A stretch of DNA of 64,000 nt. Source: Cycas panzhihuaensis. Lineage: Eukaryota; Cycadophyta. The position numbers and the translations under genes were made by a program. Position 1 is the first letter of the stretch. Every line of letters starts with the position of its first letter. The notes under the pieces were generated by a model. The model saw only the letters and a list, made by a program, of their open reading frames with translations, searched no databases and had not been told where the DNA came from. The stretch is taken from positions 148,993,741 to 149,057,740 of the forward strand of contig CM041465.1 in assembly GCA_023213395.1 (NCBI GenBank). The letters are read 5' to 3'. This document shows positions 11,940-23,903 of the stretch, piece by piece.

Positions 11940-13180
11940 TATTGATGAAGTTTAGTAACATGTCACCATTAATTAAAATAATGATGGGGGTCTTCCTTAA
12001 AGTGCCTTTAATTCAGAGTGGTTCAAGGTAAGTGATAGAGGAAATAATAGATAAGGATATTTCAGGCTCAGGGTTGGGAGGAGCTTCGAAGGTTGGTTCT
12101 TCTTTAAGTTTATTAATTTAGTTAGAATCATTTTCAAAGGACATTATGGGATCAATGGTGAATACCATATATTTTACATTATAAACTCTACCATGACTGG
12201 TAGTCCATTTCTCTAATCACTAGATATATAAATGAACTTCTCTATTCCTATATGTTTTCATAGGTGATGCACTTTCTAATCCCATGGATGGTTTCACTAT
12301 TGGATGCTCTATTATTAGATGTTGGGGCTCATCTAATTAAAATCGTAGTCATTTTGGGTATATTAGCTAGTATATTGATGCCATATAGACTATCAATAGA
12401 AGGTGGATGTTTGATTAGTGGTAAACTTGACCTTAACTACTTTGGCCATGGATATGGCTTATCTCAAATTAGGTGATTTTGATATTTTTAGGAGTATTTA
12501 GATGTGCTCCTTATGTGTAACCATATATATTTTAATAATTATTTGGAGATAGATGGCTTGGCTAACCCACTTTTGAAGAGCCTAAAACTCATTAATGTAA
12601 GCTTCCACAAATGATGACTACTTCAGTCAAGTGAGTTGGTTGAAGAATGATTGATTCTATATAACTTCATATTATTTGGAGAAACTCTTATAAAATTGAT
12701 CCTATGTTTAGTTGGTTAGGTACTCTTGTTACTACCTCTAGAACTAGTGATATGCCTTGCCCCTCAAGTGGATGGATGCAAAAGGTAACTGGTGATATTG
12801 AGACATGGGATTAAGAGCAAAATAGGAACCTAACTTGCTTATCCAACTATGGTAGAAGTCTTTGTTAAGGTTTAGATCAAATCCTAGTATCCTAATTTTG
12901 TGAGTAAATATTTGTTGTTGAAGTGGAAGGGGAGGAGGAGTTTGTTATTGAGGTGGTTAGTGAGGAGGAGTGTTACCATATGAATTTATACTAAAGTGGG
13001 ATGTGGAAGTGATACTAGATACTTGAGCACTCATATTTTCCATTTCCTTTAACATCTTTGTAATGTCAATCGAGGTGACTAAGTTTGCCATATCAATCAT
13101 TATCTTTTCAATGTTGTCCTTATAAGTATCCTATATACTAATGAGTTGGTTTTTCAATATAAAAATATGATCTCCTTATA
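11940..13180 (-). pseudogene. Ty3/gypsy gag and protease start, array copy 2
   Basis: This is nearly identical to copy 1 over gag and zinc knuckle (knuckle at about 12230-12271 with the same Cys-to-Tyr losses). In the protease block at about 11955-12000 the motif is LINGD, so the catalytic Asp is Asn. It therefore shares gag with copy 1 but protease-end sequence with copy 3, which marks it as the recombinant middle unit. It carries the same inactivating stops, so the damage predates the last duplication. Confidence 0.8.
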
Positions 13181-13759
13181 TTGGTACCATTATGAGGATA
13201 AATAGGTATTACTAAAGGAGAAAGGGATTTGATGAAGAGTAATTAGGAAGATAAAATAGGATAGATGAGTTGGGGAGTAAATGGAAAGAAAAGGATTAGA
13301 GAGTTAGGAGATGATATAAGTAAAAAGAGAAAGGAATGTGCAACAAATTTATCTAATGCACTTAGACAAGAATAGAGTGTTGCACTAGTTTGTTGGTGTA
13401 GGTTTCATCTAAATTAGAAAAGTATTTATAGAAGTAACCTTGAAAACTAGGTGATGGTAATTAGAGACCATGAAGTTTATGAGTTTGGATAAATTAGCCT
13501 TTAAATGATATAAAATGGTTGCTAAGGAAATTCTTGGTGCTATAAGTTCCAAAAGTTTAGAGCTACTAAACTTTGAGGATATCACCAAATCCTCCTATAG
13601 ATAGGGCATAAAAATTAGAAACCAAATAATAGTTACTAATATATATATATAAATTTTTTATAGCACTTACATAATAAAGGGTGTAGTAGCCTAGAAAGGA
13701 GTAGATAAAACTAATTTTTGGTACAATGAATAAGTTAAGTTATATACTTAATGAGATAT

Positions 13760-15010
13760 TGATGAAGTTTAGTAACATGCCACCATTAATTAAAATAATG
13801 ATGGGGGTCTTCCTTAAAGTTCCTTTAATTCAGAGTGGTTCAAGGTAAGTGATAGAGGAAATAATAGATAAGGATATTTCAGGCTTAGGGTTGGGAGGAG
13901 CTTCCAAGGTTAGTTCTTCTTTAAGTTTATTAATTTAGTTAGAATCATTTTCAAAGGACATTATGGGATCAATGGTGAATACCATATATTTTATTTTATA
14001 AACTCTACCATGACTGGTAGTCCATTTCTCTAATCACTAGATATATAAATGAACTTCTCTATTCCTATATGTTTTCATAGGTGATGCACTTTCTAATCCC
14101 ATGGATGGTTTCACTATTGGATTCTCTATTATTAGATGTTGGGGCTCATCTGATTAAAATCATAGTCATTTTGGGTATATTGGTTGCTACATTGATGCCA
14201 TATAGAATATCAATAGAAGTTGGATGTTTGATTAGTGGTAAATTTGACCTTAACTACTTTGGCCATGGATATGGCTTGTCTCAAATTAGATGATTTTGAT
14301 ATTTTTAGGAGTATTTAGATGTGCTCCTTAAGTCCAACCACATATATTTTAATAATTGTTTACCACATATATTTTAATAATTGTTTGGAGATCAATAGCT
14401 TGGATAACCCACTTTTGAAGAGCCTAAAACTCATCATTGTAAGCTTCCATAGATGATAACTACTTTAGTTAAGTGAGTTGGATGAAGAATGATTGATTCT
14501 ACATAAATTCATATTATTTAAAGAAACTCTTATAAAATTGATCCTATATTTAGTTGGTTGGGTACTCTTGTTACTACCACTAGAATTAGTGATATGCCTT
14601 ACCCCTCAAGTAGATGGATGCAAAAGCTAACTGGTGATATTGAGACATGGGATTAAGAGAAAAATAGGAACCCAACTTGCTTGTCTAACTATGGTTGAAG
14701 TCTTTATTAAGGTCTAGATCAAAGACTAGAATGCTAATCTTGTGATTGAATATTTGTTGTTGAAGTAGCAGGGGAGGAGGAGTTTGTTATTGAGGTGGTT
14801 GGTGAGGAGGAGTATCACCATATGAATTTATAGTAGAGTGGGATGTGGAAGTGATATTAGATACTTCAACACTTATATTTCCATTTCCTTTAACATCTTT
14901 GCAATGTCAATATAGGTGACTAATTTTGCCATATCAATCATTATCTTTTCCATATTGTCCTTATAAGTACCCTACATACTTATGAGTTGGGTTTTCAATA
15001 TAAAAATATG
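13760..15010 (-). pseudogene. Ty3/gypsy gag and protease start, array copy 3
   Basis: This is the most diverged gag copy (about 93% to copies 1 and 2 over gag). The zinc knuckle lies at about 14047-14088 with the same substitutions, and the protease block at about 13775-13815 reads LINGG. A 25-bp duplication at about 14337-14386 lies inside gag and shifts the frame. This copy is nearest the presumed 5' LTR of G0. Confidence 0.75.
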
Positions 15011-15300
15011 ATCTCCTTATATTGGTACCATCATGAGGACAAATATGTATTGCTAAAGGAGAAAGGGATTTGATGAAGAGGGATTAGGAAGATAAAATAG
15101 GATAGATGAGTTGGGGAATAAATGGAAAGAGTAGAATTAGAGAGTTAGGAGATGATATAAGTAAAAAGAGAAAGGAATGTGTAATGAATTTATCTAATGC
15201 ACTTAGACAAGTACAAAGTGTTTCACTAGCTTATTGGTGTAGGTTTCATCTAAATCAGAAGAGTATTTATAGAAGTGATCTTGAAAACTAGATGATGGCT

Positions 15301-15340
15301 CTTACACACACACACATGCACACACACACATACATATATT
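15301..15340. repeat. (CA)n/(TA)n microsatellite at the array edge
   Basis: Interrupted ACACAC tracts followed by ATACATATAT begin two bases after the last array unit. Confidence 0.9.
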
Positions 15341-15641
15341 TGAAAATTAGACCCTAGACTCAAAGACTAGACTTTGGATTGAAGGTTTAGATAGGAAGAA
15401 GTTTATGACCACTTTGGTGTTTTTATTGTGCTATGACTTATAGGGTACTTCTATCTTTTGATTTATGCTACTGATGTTGTTATTATAATATGATTTATAA
15501 CTTGATTCCATCTTTAGATTTGTGATTTTTTCATTATATTTATACCATTGATTCTTGAGGTGTATTTAATGGAGTAAATTTTATTTTTTTTAGCATTAAG
15601 ATTAAGACAGCATAAAATAGTATTAATTGTAATGGATTTTG

Positions 15642-15664
15642 CTACTAGACTCTAATATAGGTTT
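15642..15664 (-). other. Candidate decayed primer binding site of G0
   Basis: The minus strand reads CCTATATTAGAGTCTAGTAG, resembling TGGTATCAGAGCCTAG with transition changes, upstream of gag copy 3 on the same strand. If correct, the G0 5' LTR begins just to its right. I could not find the partner LTR to prove this. Confidence 0.35.
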
Positions 15665-18059
15665 TCCTAGTCTGTAGGCTCTTCGATAAATGTCTTTGTC
15701 AATACTAATGGTCAACATAATATTTTAGGGCACTAACAATAACGAATTATCTATTCTTATAGCCATAAGAGTCATGTAGGGGTGTTTAATAAGGGTAGCT
15801 TCCCCGCACTAACTACTAACTAGTGTATTATAAATGATAGATAATTAATAAGCTTCCTATTCTAGGTATGAGAATGGATCCTAAAAGGATCCTCCTATAT
15901 ACTTAAGGGTATGTAGAGGCTTACTTCCATATCCAAGTGTTGTTTGAGGCCTATGTAAGTAATATGATTTGTTTTACTTCACACATTGTCATATACATGT
16001 GTATGCTTAGCAGAGAATGATAACTCCTTGTGATATTTATAGACCCCCAACATAGGGTACCACTAAGGGAAATAGATAGGAAGTGTTGTTGTTATATGAT
16101 TATAGTATAATATTAATCACACTTTCTTACATATTATAATAATAGAAATGAGAAAGTTAAATAAAGGAGAGAGTTATAAAAGTTTTACCATAGGGGAGAA
16201 ATTTTTCTTTCAAAATTTCTAGCTCCTTTCTCATTGCTACATCTTTTTGGTCCTTTAAATATGGCCATGATATCACTTAGAATGGATTTAACAAATAATA
16301 TACACTAATATATAATAAGAGAGCATAAAATATACAAAACATGTAGCACATATATTCTTATTACTACATTGGAGAACAAATGATTACATAAATAAAACAC
16401 TTACAAGTATACCAAAGGGGACACTAAAGTTATACAAAAGTATAAAATCACAATGAACTCTAGATATAACTCTTCCTTTATAAACATCTAGTCTTAAATA
16501 GGCAAAAATGGCCACTTCCCATAGAATCCTATTAGTGGAGCAATTAGTATTAATCCCATTGATGGACCTATGTGGATTATGCATATATATTAATAGTTAA
16601 TGTTAACCTTCACCTACCTTGCACACATATATAGATATTCATATTCTACTAAATATAAGTGGTTGTGTAATAATAGATCTATCATAAAATCCTAGCTTGT
16701 GCTAGTAGATCTATTATAAAATCCTAGCCTGAAGAGGGTTTACTCTAAACAACTATACTAAATGAAGTTAGAATATGATGTTAAGGCTTTGTATTGATAT
16801 TAATACATTTTGTCTATTCGTAGGTATATACATTATATATATTACGTCTATTTTGTTAGGTGAAATCCTTATGATAGATTATTGATGATTATATAGCTCT
16901 ATTATGTTTTGGGCATTTTTTCTCTCTTATATTAGTGATTTCTTTGGCTCCTATATGCGTTAGGGAGTTATTTCTACCTATACATGGTAAATGTACACTT
17001 TAGTCTAATGTTGGTAGCCTCTTTTATGAGAAAATGATTGTAAAAGTATTAGGCATCCTGTTATGAAGAAAGGCATTTTTCTTCATGATTTGGGCATATT
17101 TTCTCACTATTTTCCACATGTATGGGAATTTAGTTGAGTGGTAAAGATAGATCTAATACCATATTTATAATTGGTAGCTTGCATAAATAGAAAAAAGGCT
17201 TAAAATTTTTATTTTAGTGACATCATCATTATTTGGTTGTGCATTATTCGTGCACCTAAAAATGTTGATTTCATTTTAATTTTTTATGTTACAAAAGTTT
17301 AGAATTATATTAAAATATTTTTTAATTAAATTTTAAGTCTTCCTAGCCCTTATAGAGGTCACATGGGATTTTTAATGACTAAGAGCCAATGAAAAAGGGG
17401 GTCAAACCTCTTATTTTTTATTTCTTTATTTTTTAAGTACTTATTAAAATATTGATATCTCTGTCATATGGAGATGAATTCCAATTCCATCAATTTATTA
17501 GAGAGTTGACTCACATAACTTCATAATAATTGGTAATATGCTATGTTTTGAAGAGTTTTTTTTTTTTGAAATGATTTTTAAAGCTTAAAGTCCTAAGTTT
17601 AGTTTGATAAAATATTTTTTTTATTAAAATTGGAACCTATGTCTAGAGAAAGAACTGTTTTATCATTTGTTTATGCTCAAATTCTTTAGATAACCATTTA
17701 TTTAGGTTTTTTCCATGGTCTAATGGATGGAGATGTGGATGTTTAACTTGAATTTCTCCTCAAGATGCAAGAGAAATGGAATGATTCTATCCTAGTATTC
17801 TTTCACAAATATTACACTTATGAGCTTAAAAGGCACAATGCAAAATTTTTTATATCAAGCAGTTTAAATAATAAGGAGATAAAATTACAAAGATAGATGT
17901 AAAACATTTACCAAATATTCAGTAAATGTTGTACCATAATATGATCTTATAAGAGTTTATAATACATACTAATGAGGTTGAAGCGTATACAGGGACATAG
18001 CAGAATAGGTATTAAGCCAAATTGAAGAAAAATTAACAAATATTTCTAATAAATAGTGG
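15665..18059. other. No gene recognised; possible decayed LTR and relic sequence
   Basis: About 2.4 kb of AT-rich sequence. The first part may contain the G0 5' LTR, without visible limits. A 33-bp near-duplication (AGATCTATxATAAAATCCTAG) occurs at about 16675-16735. At about 17440-17520 short blocks resemble the internal ladder of the gag-only family (E6-E8), for example TCCATCAATTT followed by GAC TCACATAACTTC. I see no domain similarity in any frame. Confidence 0.4.
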
Positions 18060-18281
18060 TGTTAAAAGAATACTGATGAGAATTTGTACATTATATTTAT
18101 AGTTGGGATGTTGGGCAAGCCCATCATCAACCAACGCCTTTCTCAAATTAAATAATAATTATATAATATAAAATATACATACCTCTTTCCTATGTCAGTT
18201 GTAGATGAGTAGAGGTAGCCTCGTGAAGTCCCAATGCCACTATGTACACTCTTAATGCAAAATGAAAATTATTTGCTAACA
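18060..18281 (-). repeat. Putative 3' LTR of E2
   Basis: In minus sense it starts TGTTAGCAAATAATTTTC directly after a GGGGAAGAA purine tract and could end in TTCTTTTAACA at 18060, giving 222 bp with TG...CA ends. A TATAAATA-like box occurs in it (minus sense). Without the partner LTR this rests on position and ends only. Confidence 0.45.
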
Positions 18282-18292
18282 TTCTTCCCCAT
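18282..18292 (-). other. Polypurine tract of E2
   Basis: The minus strand reads ATGGGGAAGAA immediately before TGTTAG, downstream of the RNase H end. This is the expected place for the plus-strand primer. Confidence 0.55.
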
Positions 18293-18840
18293 ATGTTCAT
18301 TTTGTATAACTTGAATCTTATCTCTAAATTTATGGAATTTAACTTTACCAAGTGCCTTTGTAAAAATATCTGTTGTTTGATCTTCTGTGCTACAATAAAC
18401 CAACTTTATTTCTCTTACTTATACAAGGTCCTATATGAAGTGATATTGCATCTCAATGTGTTTAGTTCTTCCATAAAAAATTGAATTATATGTCATCTAA
18501 ATAATGCTTTGATTATCACACCATATTTTGGTAAGACCATCTTGTTTCACTTGAAGATCATGAAGTAGATGAGGTAGCCAAACCATTTCACATGCACTTG
18601 ATACTATTGCCTTATATTTTACTTTAATTGTAGATAAGGTGATGGTATCCTGCTTTTTAGCACTCCATGCTATAATTGTTGAACCTAAACTAAAGGTGTA
18701 TCCAGAAGTAGACTTTCTATCATCAACATCACATGCCCAATCTAAATCTATGTATCTAATCAACCTAAAATTTGATAAAGGTTTGTAATATAGACTATAG
18801 TCTATCATGCCTTTTAGATACCTTAGAATACATTTAACTA
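18293..18840 (-). pseudogene. Copia RNase H remnant (E2)
   Basis: The open piece 18808-18497 (minus) reads WACDVDDRKSTSGYTFSLG, then AWSAKKQDTITLSTIKVKYKA and IWCDNQSII, the standard copia RNase H blocks. Some catalytic positions are altered (YIDLDWA for YxDADWA; KVKYKA for EAEYxA). After one stop the frame continues with GRTKHIEMQYHFI and DQTTDIFTKAL near 18340, the usual C-terminal end, just before the purine tract. Confidence 0.85.
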
Positions 18841-18949
18841 CTTACTAATATGTGGTTTTAGGATCTTACATAAACCTTGATATAATACTAATCACATGCA
18901 TGATATTTGGTCATGTTGATATCAAATATATTAGGCTTCTAATCAATTA

Positions 18950-19920
18950 TCTATATAATATAAGATTAATAGGAGTATAATCATCAAGTTGAGATAATTT
19001 AATTCCAACTTTTATTGGTATGGACAAGGCCTTATAGTCACTCATCTTAAACTTTTAGAGTAAGTCCAAGGTATATTTCCTTTGAGAAATAAAGATGCCA
19101 TTATCATCTTACCAAATTTCCAATCTTAGGAAGTAATGTATTAACCCTAAGTCTATCATATCAAACTCTTTGCACATATCATCCTTAAATTTTAATAAAG
19201 ATGAGAATCATTTCTTGTATAGACAAAGTTGTCAACATAAATTCCCATAATCAATATGGAGTATCCTTCAATTTTGATGTATATATTTGGATTTGATTGG
19301 GTTCTCTTAAATCCTTAATCTCTAAAATACTTATCTATCCTAGAGTACTATGTTCTAGGTACTTGTTTCAAACCATAATGTGCCTTTTTAAGTTTATACA
19401 CTTTATTCTCTTCCCCCATGACTTCAAAAACTTTTGGTTGTTGAATATATATTTCTTCTTCAATGTAGCCATTGAGAAAGGCACTCTTGACATCCATTTG
19501 GTGAACATCCCAACCTTTTTGGGGTACTAAAATTAATATCATATAAATAGTCTCCATCCAAGTAACAAGAGCAAAGGTTTCATTATAATCTATCTCTTCT
19601 CTTTATGCATATCCTTTGGCAACAAGTGTAGCCTTATGTTTATCAATAGACTCGTCAGATCTAAACTTGGTCTTATAGACATATTTTGTCTTAATAGCTA
19701 TTTTGTTGGGAGGAAGATTAATAAGTTCCCATGTATTATTTTTTACTGTAGAATTATACTTGTCTTCTATAGATTTTCTCCATTCATCATGAGTATCTGC
19801 CTCTTCAAAAGTGTAAGGCTCATGGACTTCCATTAGTTGACTCATAAGAGCAAATTTAACTTGATTTGAACTAGTAGATCTCCTATCAAAGTTATTGTCC
19901 AATATGTCATTTAAGTCATG
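18950..19920 (-). pseudogene. Copia reverse transcriptase remnant (E2)
   Basis: The piece 19902-19603 carries the RT entrance (DEWRKSIEDKYNSTVKNNTW, KTKYVYKTKFRSDESIDKHK, ATLVAKGYA). The piece 19557-19348 carries WDVHQMDVKSAFLNGYIEEE and KAHYGLKQVPRT. The catalytic block at 19228-19239 is YVDN, so the second Asp is lost (G-to-A in sense). Stops separate the pieces. Confidence 0.85.
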
Positions 19921-19999
19921 GCTTCTTTAGACCTATTTGGGAAACCTTTAAGATTGAGTGGAGGTTCCCTCATTGCTTGGCCTTGATACATCAATATTT

Positions 20000-20980
20000 C
20001 ACCTTGAATCCTATTTAGGTGGCACATATATGGACTTGGGAGATGAATCAAAGTTGATAACAATATTTTTGCCTTTAGCTTGGACACAATCTAATTGATA
20101 ATGGTCATCCTCTTTGAATACAACATCTTTGCTAATAATAACCTTTCTTTCTTTTGGGTCATATACCTTATATAATTTTGACACATCACTATACCCAATA
20201 AATATGCACTTAATGCTCTTGTCATCAAGTTTAGTCCTTTTCTACTTTTTAATATAGGCAAAGGCTAGGCATCCAAATATTCTTAAGTGACAAATGCTAG
20301 GTTTGTGACTTGTCCATGCTTCTTCTAGTGTCATCCACCTAAGGGCCTTGGTGATATATCTATTTAGGAGATAAACTATAGTGTGTATAACTTCTATCCA
20401 AAATTTGTATCCCAATTTCTTGTCTTTAAGCATAAACCTAGGCATTTTAACTATGGTGAGATTTTTACATTAAACAACTCCATTATATTGTAGAGTGTAG
20501 GGGTTTGTGCATTACCTTCTAATGCCAATGTAGGTATAATAGGTATTAAATTCATTAGAAATAAACTCTCCTCTATTATTTGATCTTAGGGAAAGTGTTT
20601 TGTAGCTACTTTACTTCTACATAAAGATTTTAAAGTCTATAAAACATTGAAATATATTTGATTTAAATTTTAGGAAATAGACCCATGTCTTCATTGTATA
20701 ATCATCAATGAAGGTGAGGAAATTCTTTGCACCAACTAGAGATAGGATGCCCATTAGACCACAAAGATCTATATAAATTAATTGAAGTGGCCCCTTTACT
20801 TTATAGCTTCCATGAGGAAAACTTTCTCTATGTTTCTTACCTAGGAGACATCCCTCATAAATGTCCTTGCCAACTTTAATTTATGGTAGTCTTTCAATAA
20901 TATTTATTCTTTTCATAAGGGCTAAGCCCCCATAATTTAAGTGGCCAAACCTTTTATGTCATATGTCATTATCTATCTTG
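20000..20980 (-). pseudogene. Copia integrase remnant (E2)
   Basis: In minus sense it shows LIYIDLCGLM and FLTFIDDYTMKTWVYFLK near 20680-20760, a degraded RGEFISNEF block near 20560, and then 20445-20242 with KFWIEVIHTIVYLLNR, MTLEEAW and HLRIFGCLAFAYIKK, the conserved C-terminal integrase block. IFIGYSDVSKLYKVYDP and VIISKDVVF follow toward the RT, as in other copia polyproteins. Confidence 0.85.
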
Positions 20981-21129
20981 ATTATTATCTTCAATACAAT
21001 TATCTGAAGGGGTTATGACTAACTTAAAGAGTCTATCACTAGTCATCTTTCCTTTGGCAATAATAACTTTTTTTTTTCCTTTTGTCTTTTATAGTACATT
21101 TATTATTATCAAACACAACCTTATAATCC

Positions 21130-22520
21130 TATTCCATTATCTATCCCACAAATAGGGGATTGTTCTTGAGAGTTGGAACATGGAGCACATCATCGAGATA
21201 TCTGTTTTCTCTTAAATCTATTGTGATGATAACTTTACCCCTTCTACTAGATTCATATGATGTATCATCACCAAACATGATTGCGTCCTTCTTAGACTTG
21301 TCAATAGTTTGAAATATCTCTTCTTTATGTGTCATATATGTTAAGTAAATAAAATCTAAATACCAACAATCTTATTCTTTATGGGAAACAAATCTTGATA
21401 AAAATATGTGATCATTTTCTTTATTTTTACTAACTACATTAACACTTCCTCTTGTTGGAGTGCTATTTTTAGCAAAGTATCTATCTTTAGTGTGGCCAAC
21501 TTTGTGACAAAATATATAATGGATTGGATCCCTTCCTCTTTGACTTTGACTCCTACTTCTAGGGTGCCATATATCCATGGAGAGTGTCCTTACCCTTTCC
21601 AAGTATAGGCCTTGATTATCTCTTTCTCTATTTCTTAGATAATTAGAATTGGGCCTTTGAAAACTACTAGGTCCTTGGTAATTATGACAACATTAGCTAG
21701 CTTCTTGATGTCTTTCTTAGCTTTGATATCTATATTAACTTGGGTATCTTTGGTTAGATCCATAATTCTTTTAATGAGAAGCTTGGTATCTACAATGATG
21801 CTCTTGGTATGTCTCTTATCGAGGATTCATATCTCTCCCCCTTGAGGATTGATCCCTTATCCTTGAGCTTTTAGCTTGGTCATTAGATTTGATTCTTACC
21901 TTAGTTGCAAAGGTATGCTTTAAGGATTCATTGGTTCCTTTCTTTACTTCAATGATCATCAACATGTCACTCAATTTTCAATCTTTAATATGCTTAGATC
22001 CTCAGAAACTTCTATACTTATGGCTACCATCTTAAACCTTTTAACTTCACCAACACACCTAAGTATCTATTCCACAACCCTTTATTCAGTAAGGTTTTCT
22101 CCAAGGGATTTAATTTGGTTCATAAGATATTAAACTTTTGTTATGAACTTATTAATGGTCTCATTAGACAACATCCTTAAATTTTTAAATTCACTGCTTA
22201 ATGTTTAGAGTTTTGATGAGACTACTCCTTCATAGATAAGTTATAATGTGTTTCATGCTTCTTTGGACTTTGATGCCTCACTAACTTTTAGGAAGATATG
22301 GTCTTCTAAGGCATAAAAAATTAATGCTAATGCTTCATTGTCATTCTTCACACATTCTTTAAAGACTTGATTTTCTACTTCGGTGGCATTCAAACCAAGT
22401 TTTGTATGTCTTGTATTCACAATGTCCCACATATGTTTAGCTATGAGGATGGGTCTCATCCTTCAACTCTAATTAAAAAATAATAATTCATCAAACATGG
22501 AAATGATTATGTTACCAAAA
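21130..22520 (-). pseudogene. Copia gag and protease remnant (E2)
   Basis: The gag piece 22459-22253 reads ILIAKHMWDIVNTRH and NDNEALALIFYALEDHIF, the UBN2-type copia gag domain. Near 22180 LSNETINKFITKV-like sequence continues it. The zinc knuckle at about 21477-21520 is YIFCHKVGHTKDRY; both outer Cys are now Tyr, leaving one Cys and the His. The protease at about 21330-21375 reads WYLDFIYLTYMTHK (family WYLDSGCSxHMT), with DSG lost. The piece 21335-21141 (DKSKKDAIMFGDDTSYES and LDDVLHVPTLKNNPLFVG) is the protease C-terminal part. Confidence 0.85.
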
Positions 22521-23744
22521 TTTATAGCCAATATGTTTCAAAATTAAGTTTATTCAAGTGTCCCCTCAAGGATAGTTTTAAAAATAATATATCCTATTAC
22601 CTAAAAAGTTGCTAGGTATTAAGTTTATGGGTCTCTAAGGGAAGCCTTCGGTTACTATCCTATCTAGTGGTACATGCCTATAAGTGGTAAATCAGGGGCC
22701 TAATATACCAATATATGAGCACTAAGATCTATATACCTCAGTACGTGGGCTACTAAGAAGGTACAAGACCCCTCTGATCTATTGATCTATTTATGCCAAA
22801 TTTATACCTAGTGATAGATCTAGTGGTGAAGGCTTTTTAAACTAAGGCACTCACCCCCATGGGCCTAGCTTGCTCTCTGAACTTTAAAAAGATAAGGTAC
22901 TCAACCTTATCCTGCCACCTATTACACCTAATAACCAATGATATTCCTCATCTAATATGAGTAGGCTAAGGGCATGTGCAGGGTGGTAACTTTAGGGTTC
23001 CTAACTATTTCCCTTGCAAGGCCAAAAAAAGGGTGTTCTTTTAAAAAATTATCTATTTAATTTAAAAATAGATTTTAGATGTAGTCTTGTTTAATAAATA
23101 AGGTTCCTTTTAATAGCAAATAAAAGTAACTTAAAAAATATAACAAGAATGAAATGAAATAAGCTTTTTAAATGAAATAAATATGAAATAGAATGAGCCT
23201 TCTAAATGATATAAATGAGCTCTAAAATGATATGAAACAAAAAAGAAATAAAAATAGCCTTTAAATGAGTTTCAAAAATATAATGAAATGAGCTCTATAT
23301 GAGCTTTTAAAGTGCAATAAAAGATCTTTAAAAATGACCTTTAAAATGATCTTTAATAATAAAATAAAATTCCCTTTAAATGAACTAAAATGAGTTGGAA
23401 ATGAAGTAAAATGAAATAGAGGACTTAAAATAGAATAAATTAAGTGTTAGAAAGCACTTTGTTTGTAAATTGTTATCTAAATATTGCCTTCTTCTTCAAG
23501 GGGAAATCTACAAAATAACTTCACATCAATATAAAACTAACTTTAGTATGTATATCACTAAGTCATATTTCCAATGGATCTAGCCATTCAAAAAATAGAC
23601 TCTTGGATAAAAATATATTAGCAAAATAGTAAAGCTTATCTATTATGATAAAAAACTAAAGAGTAGGGGTCTTAATCCCTTTTTTACCAGAGTCGTTAGT
23701 CACTTGGTTAGCACATGTAACCTGTCGTTGACCTACGAAGGGGG
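22521..23744. other. Unassigned sequence between E2 and E4
   Basis: No gene is seen. From about 23140 to 23440 the sequence is a low-complexity, irregular repeat of AAATGAGCTYTxAAATGAT-like words. At about 23550-23745 (minus sense) short blocks resemble the internal ladder of the gag-only family E6-E8, for example CTAGATCCATTGGAAATATGAC. It may be a fragment of another such element, or the E2 leader plus the E4 3' end. No LTR pair was found. Confidence 0.4.
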
Positions 23745-23903
23745 CTAGTAGACTCCAAAAACTATGAAATATAACTTAACCCTATGTAATTCTATATATT
23801 TTATTCTAGAGTATGTAACATGATTAACATCAATAGATATCACACCTTGATTATCAATGTTAATTTCAATAGAAGAGTTAAAAAATAATTCAAGCTTGCT
23901 TAA
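23745..23903 (-). pseudogene. E4 RNase H C-terminal piece
   Basis: In minus sense it reads NIDNQGVISIDVNHV and YSRIKYIELHRVKLYF. It aligns with KVDNQCTIAIAYNPV and YSRTKHIELH of E3. It is separated from the rest of the RNase H (31317 onward) by the E3 insertion. Similarity stops at about 23745, about 45 codons short of the expected end. Confidence 0.8.

Larger units (their letters stand above)
9802..15298. repeat. Tandem array, three 1.82-kb units carrying gypsy gag-protease
   Basis: Unit 1 is 9802-11638 (1837 bp), unit 2 is 11639-13455 (1817 bp) and unit 3 is 13456-15298 (1843 bp). Each begins with GGTAATTAGAGACCATGAAG and ends CTAG(A/G)TGATGG. Unit 1 has an 18-bp duplication at 10192-10227, and unit 3 a 25-bp duplication at about 14337-14386. 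Similarity is mosaic: over the first 400 bp unit 2 matches unit 3 (about 98%) and unit 1 differs (about 93%); over the remaining 1.4 kb unit 2 matches unit 1 (about 99%) and unit 3 differs. The identical 70-codon plus-strand frames at 10447, 12264 and 14081 are antisense shadows of gag. Confidence 0.95.
1..15665 (-). mobile_element. Ty3/gypsy retrotransposon G0, interrupted by copia E1, left end outside window
   Basis: Read on the minus strand the order is gag, zinc knuckle, protease (three tandem copies, 15298 down to 9802), reverse transcriptase (9801-9239, then 1605-1360), RNase H (about 1250-860) and integrase (about 700-284). That is the Ty3/gypsy order, with integrase last. The element is split at 1606-9238 by the copia element E1, and the two flanks rejoin inside one RT reading frame. 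A decayed primer-site-like sequence lies at about 15642-15664. The left LTR is not in the window and the right LTR could not be delimited. All frames contain stops, so the element is dead. The gag-protease triplication is the unusual part. Confidence 0.8.
18060..22520 (-). mobile_element. Ty1/copia retrotransposon E2 (degenerate, 5' LTR not found)
   Basis: Minus-strand remnants lie in copia order from right to left: gag (22520-21400), protease (about 21370), integrase (20900-20240), RT (19900-19000) and RNase H (18840-18290). A purine tract and a putative 222-bp 3' LTR follow at 18060-18281. No matching LTR or primer site is recognisable to the right of gag. The family differs from E1, E3 and E4. 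Confidence 0.8.
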
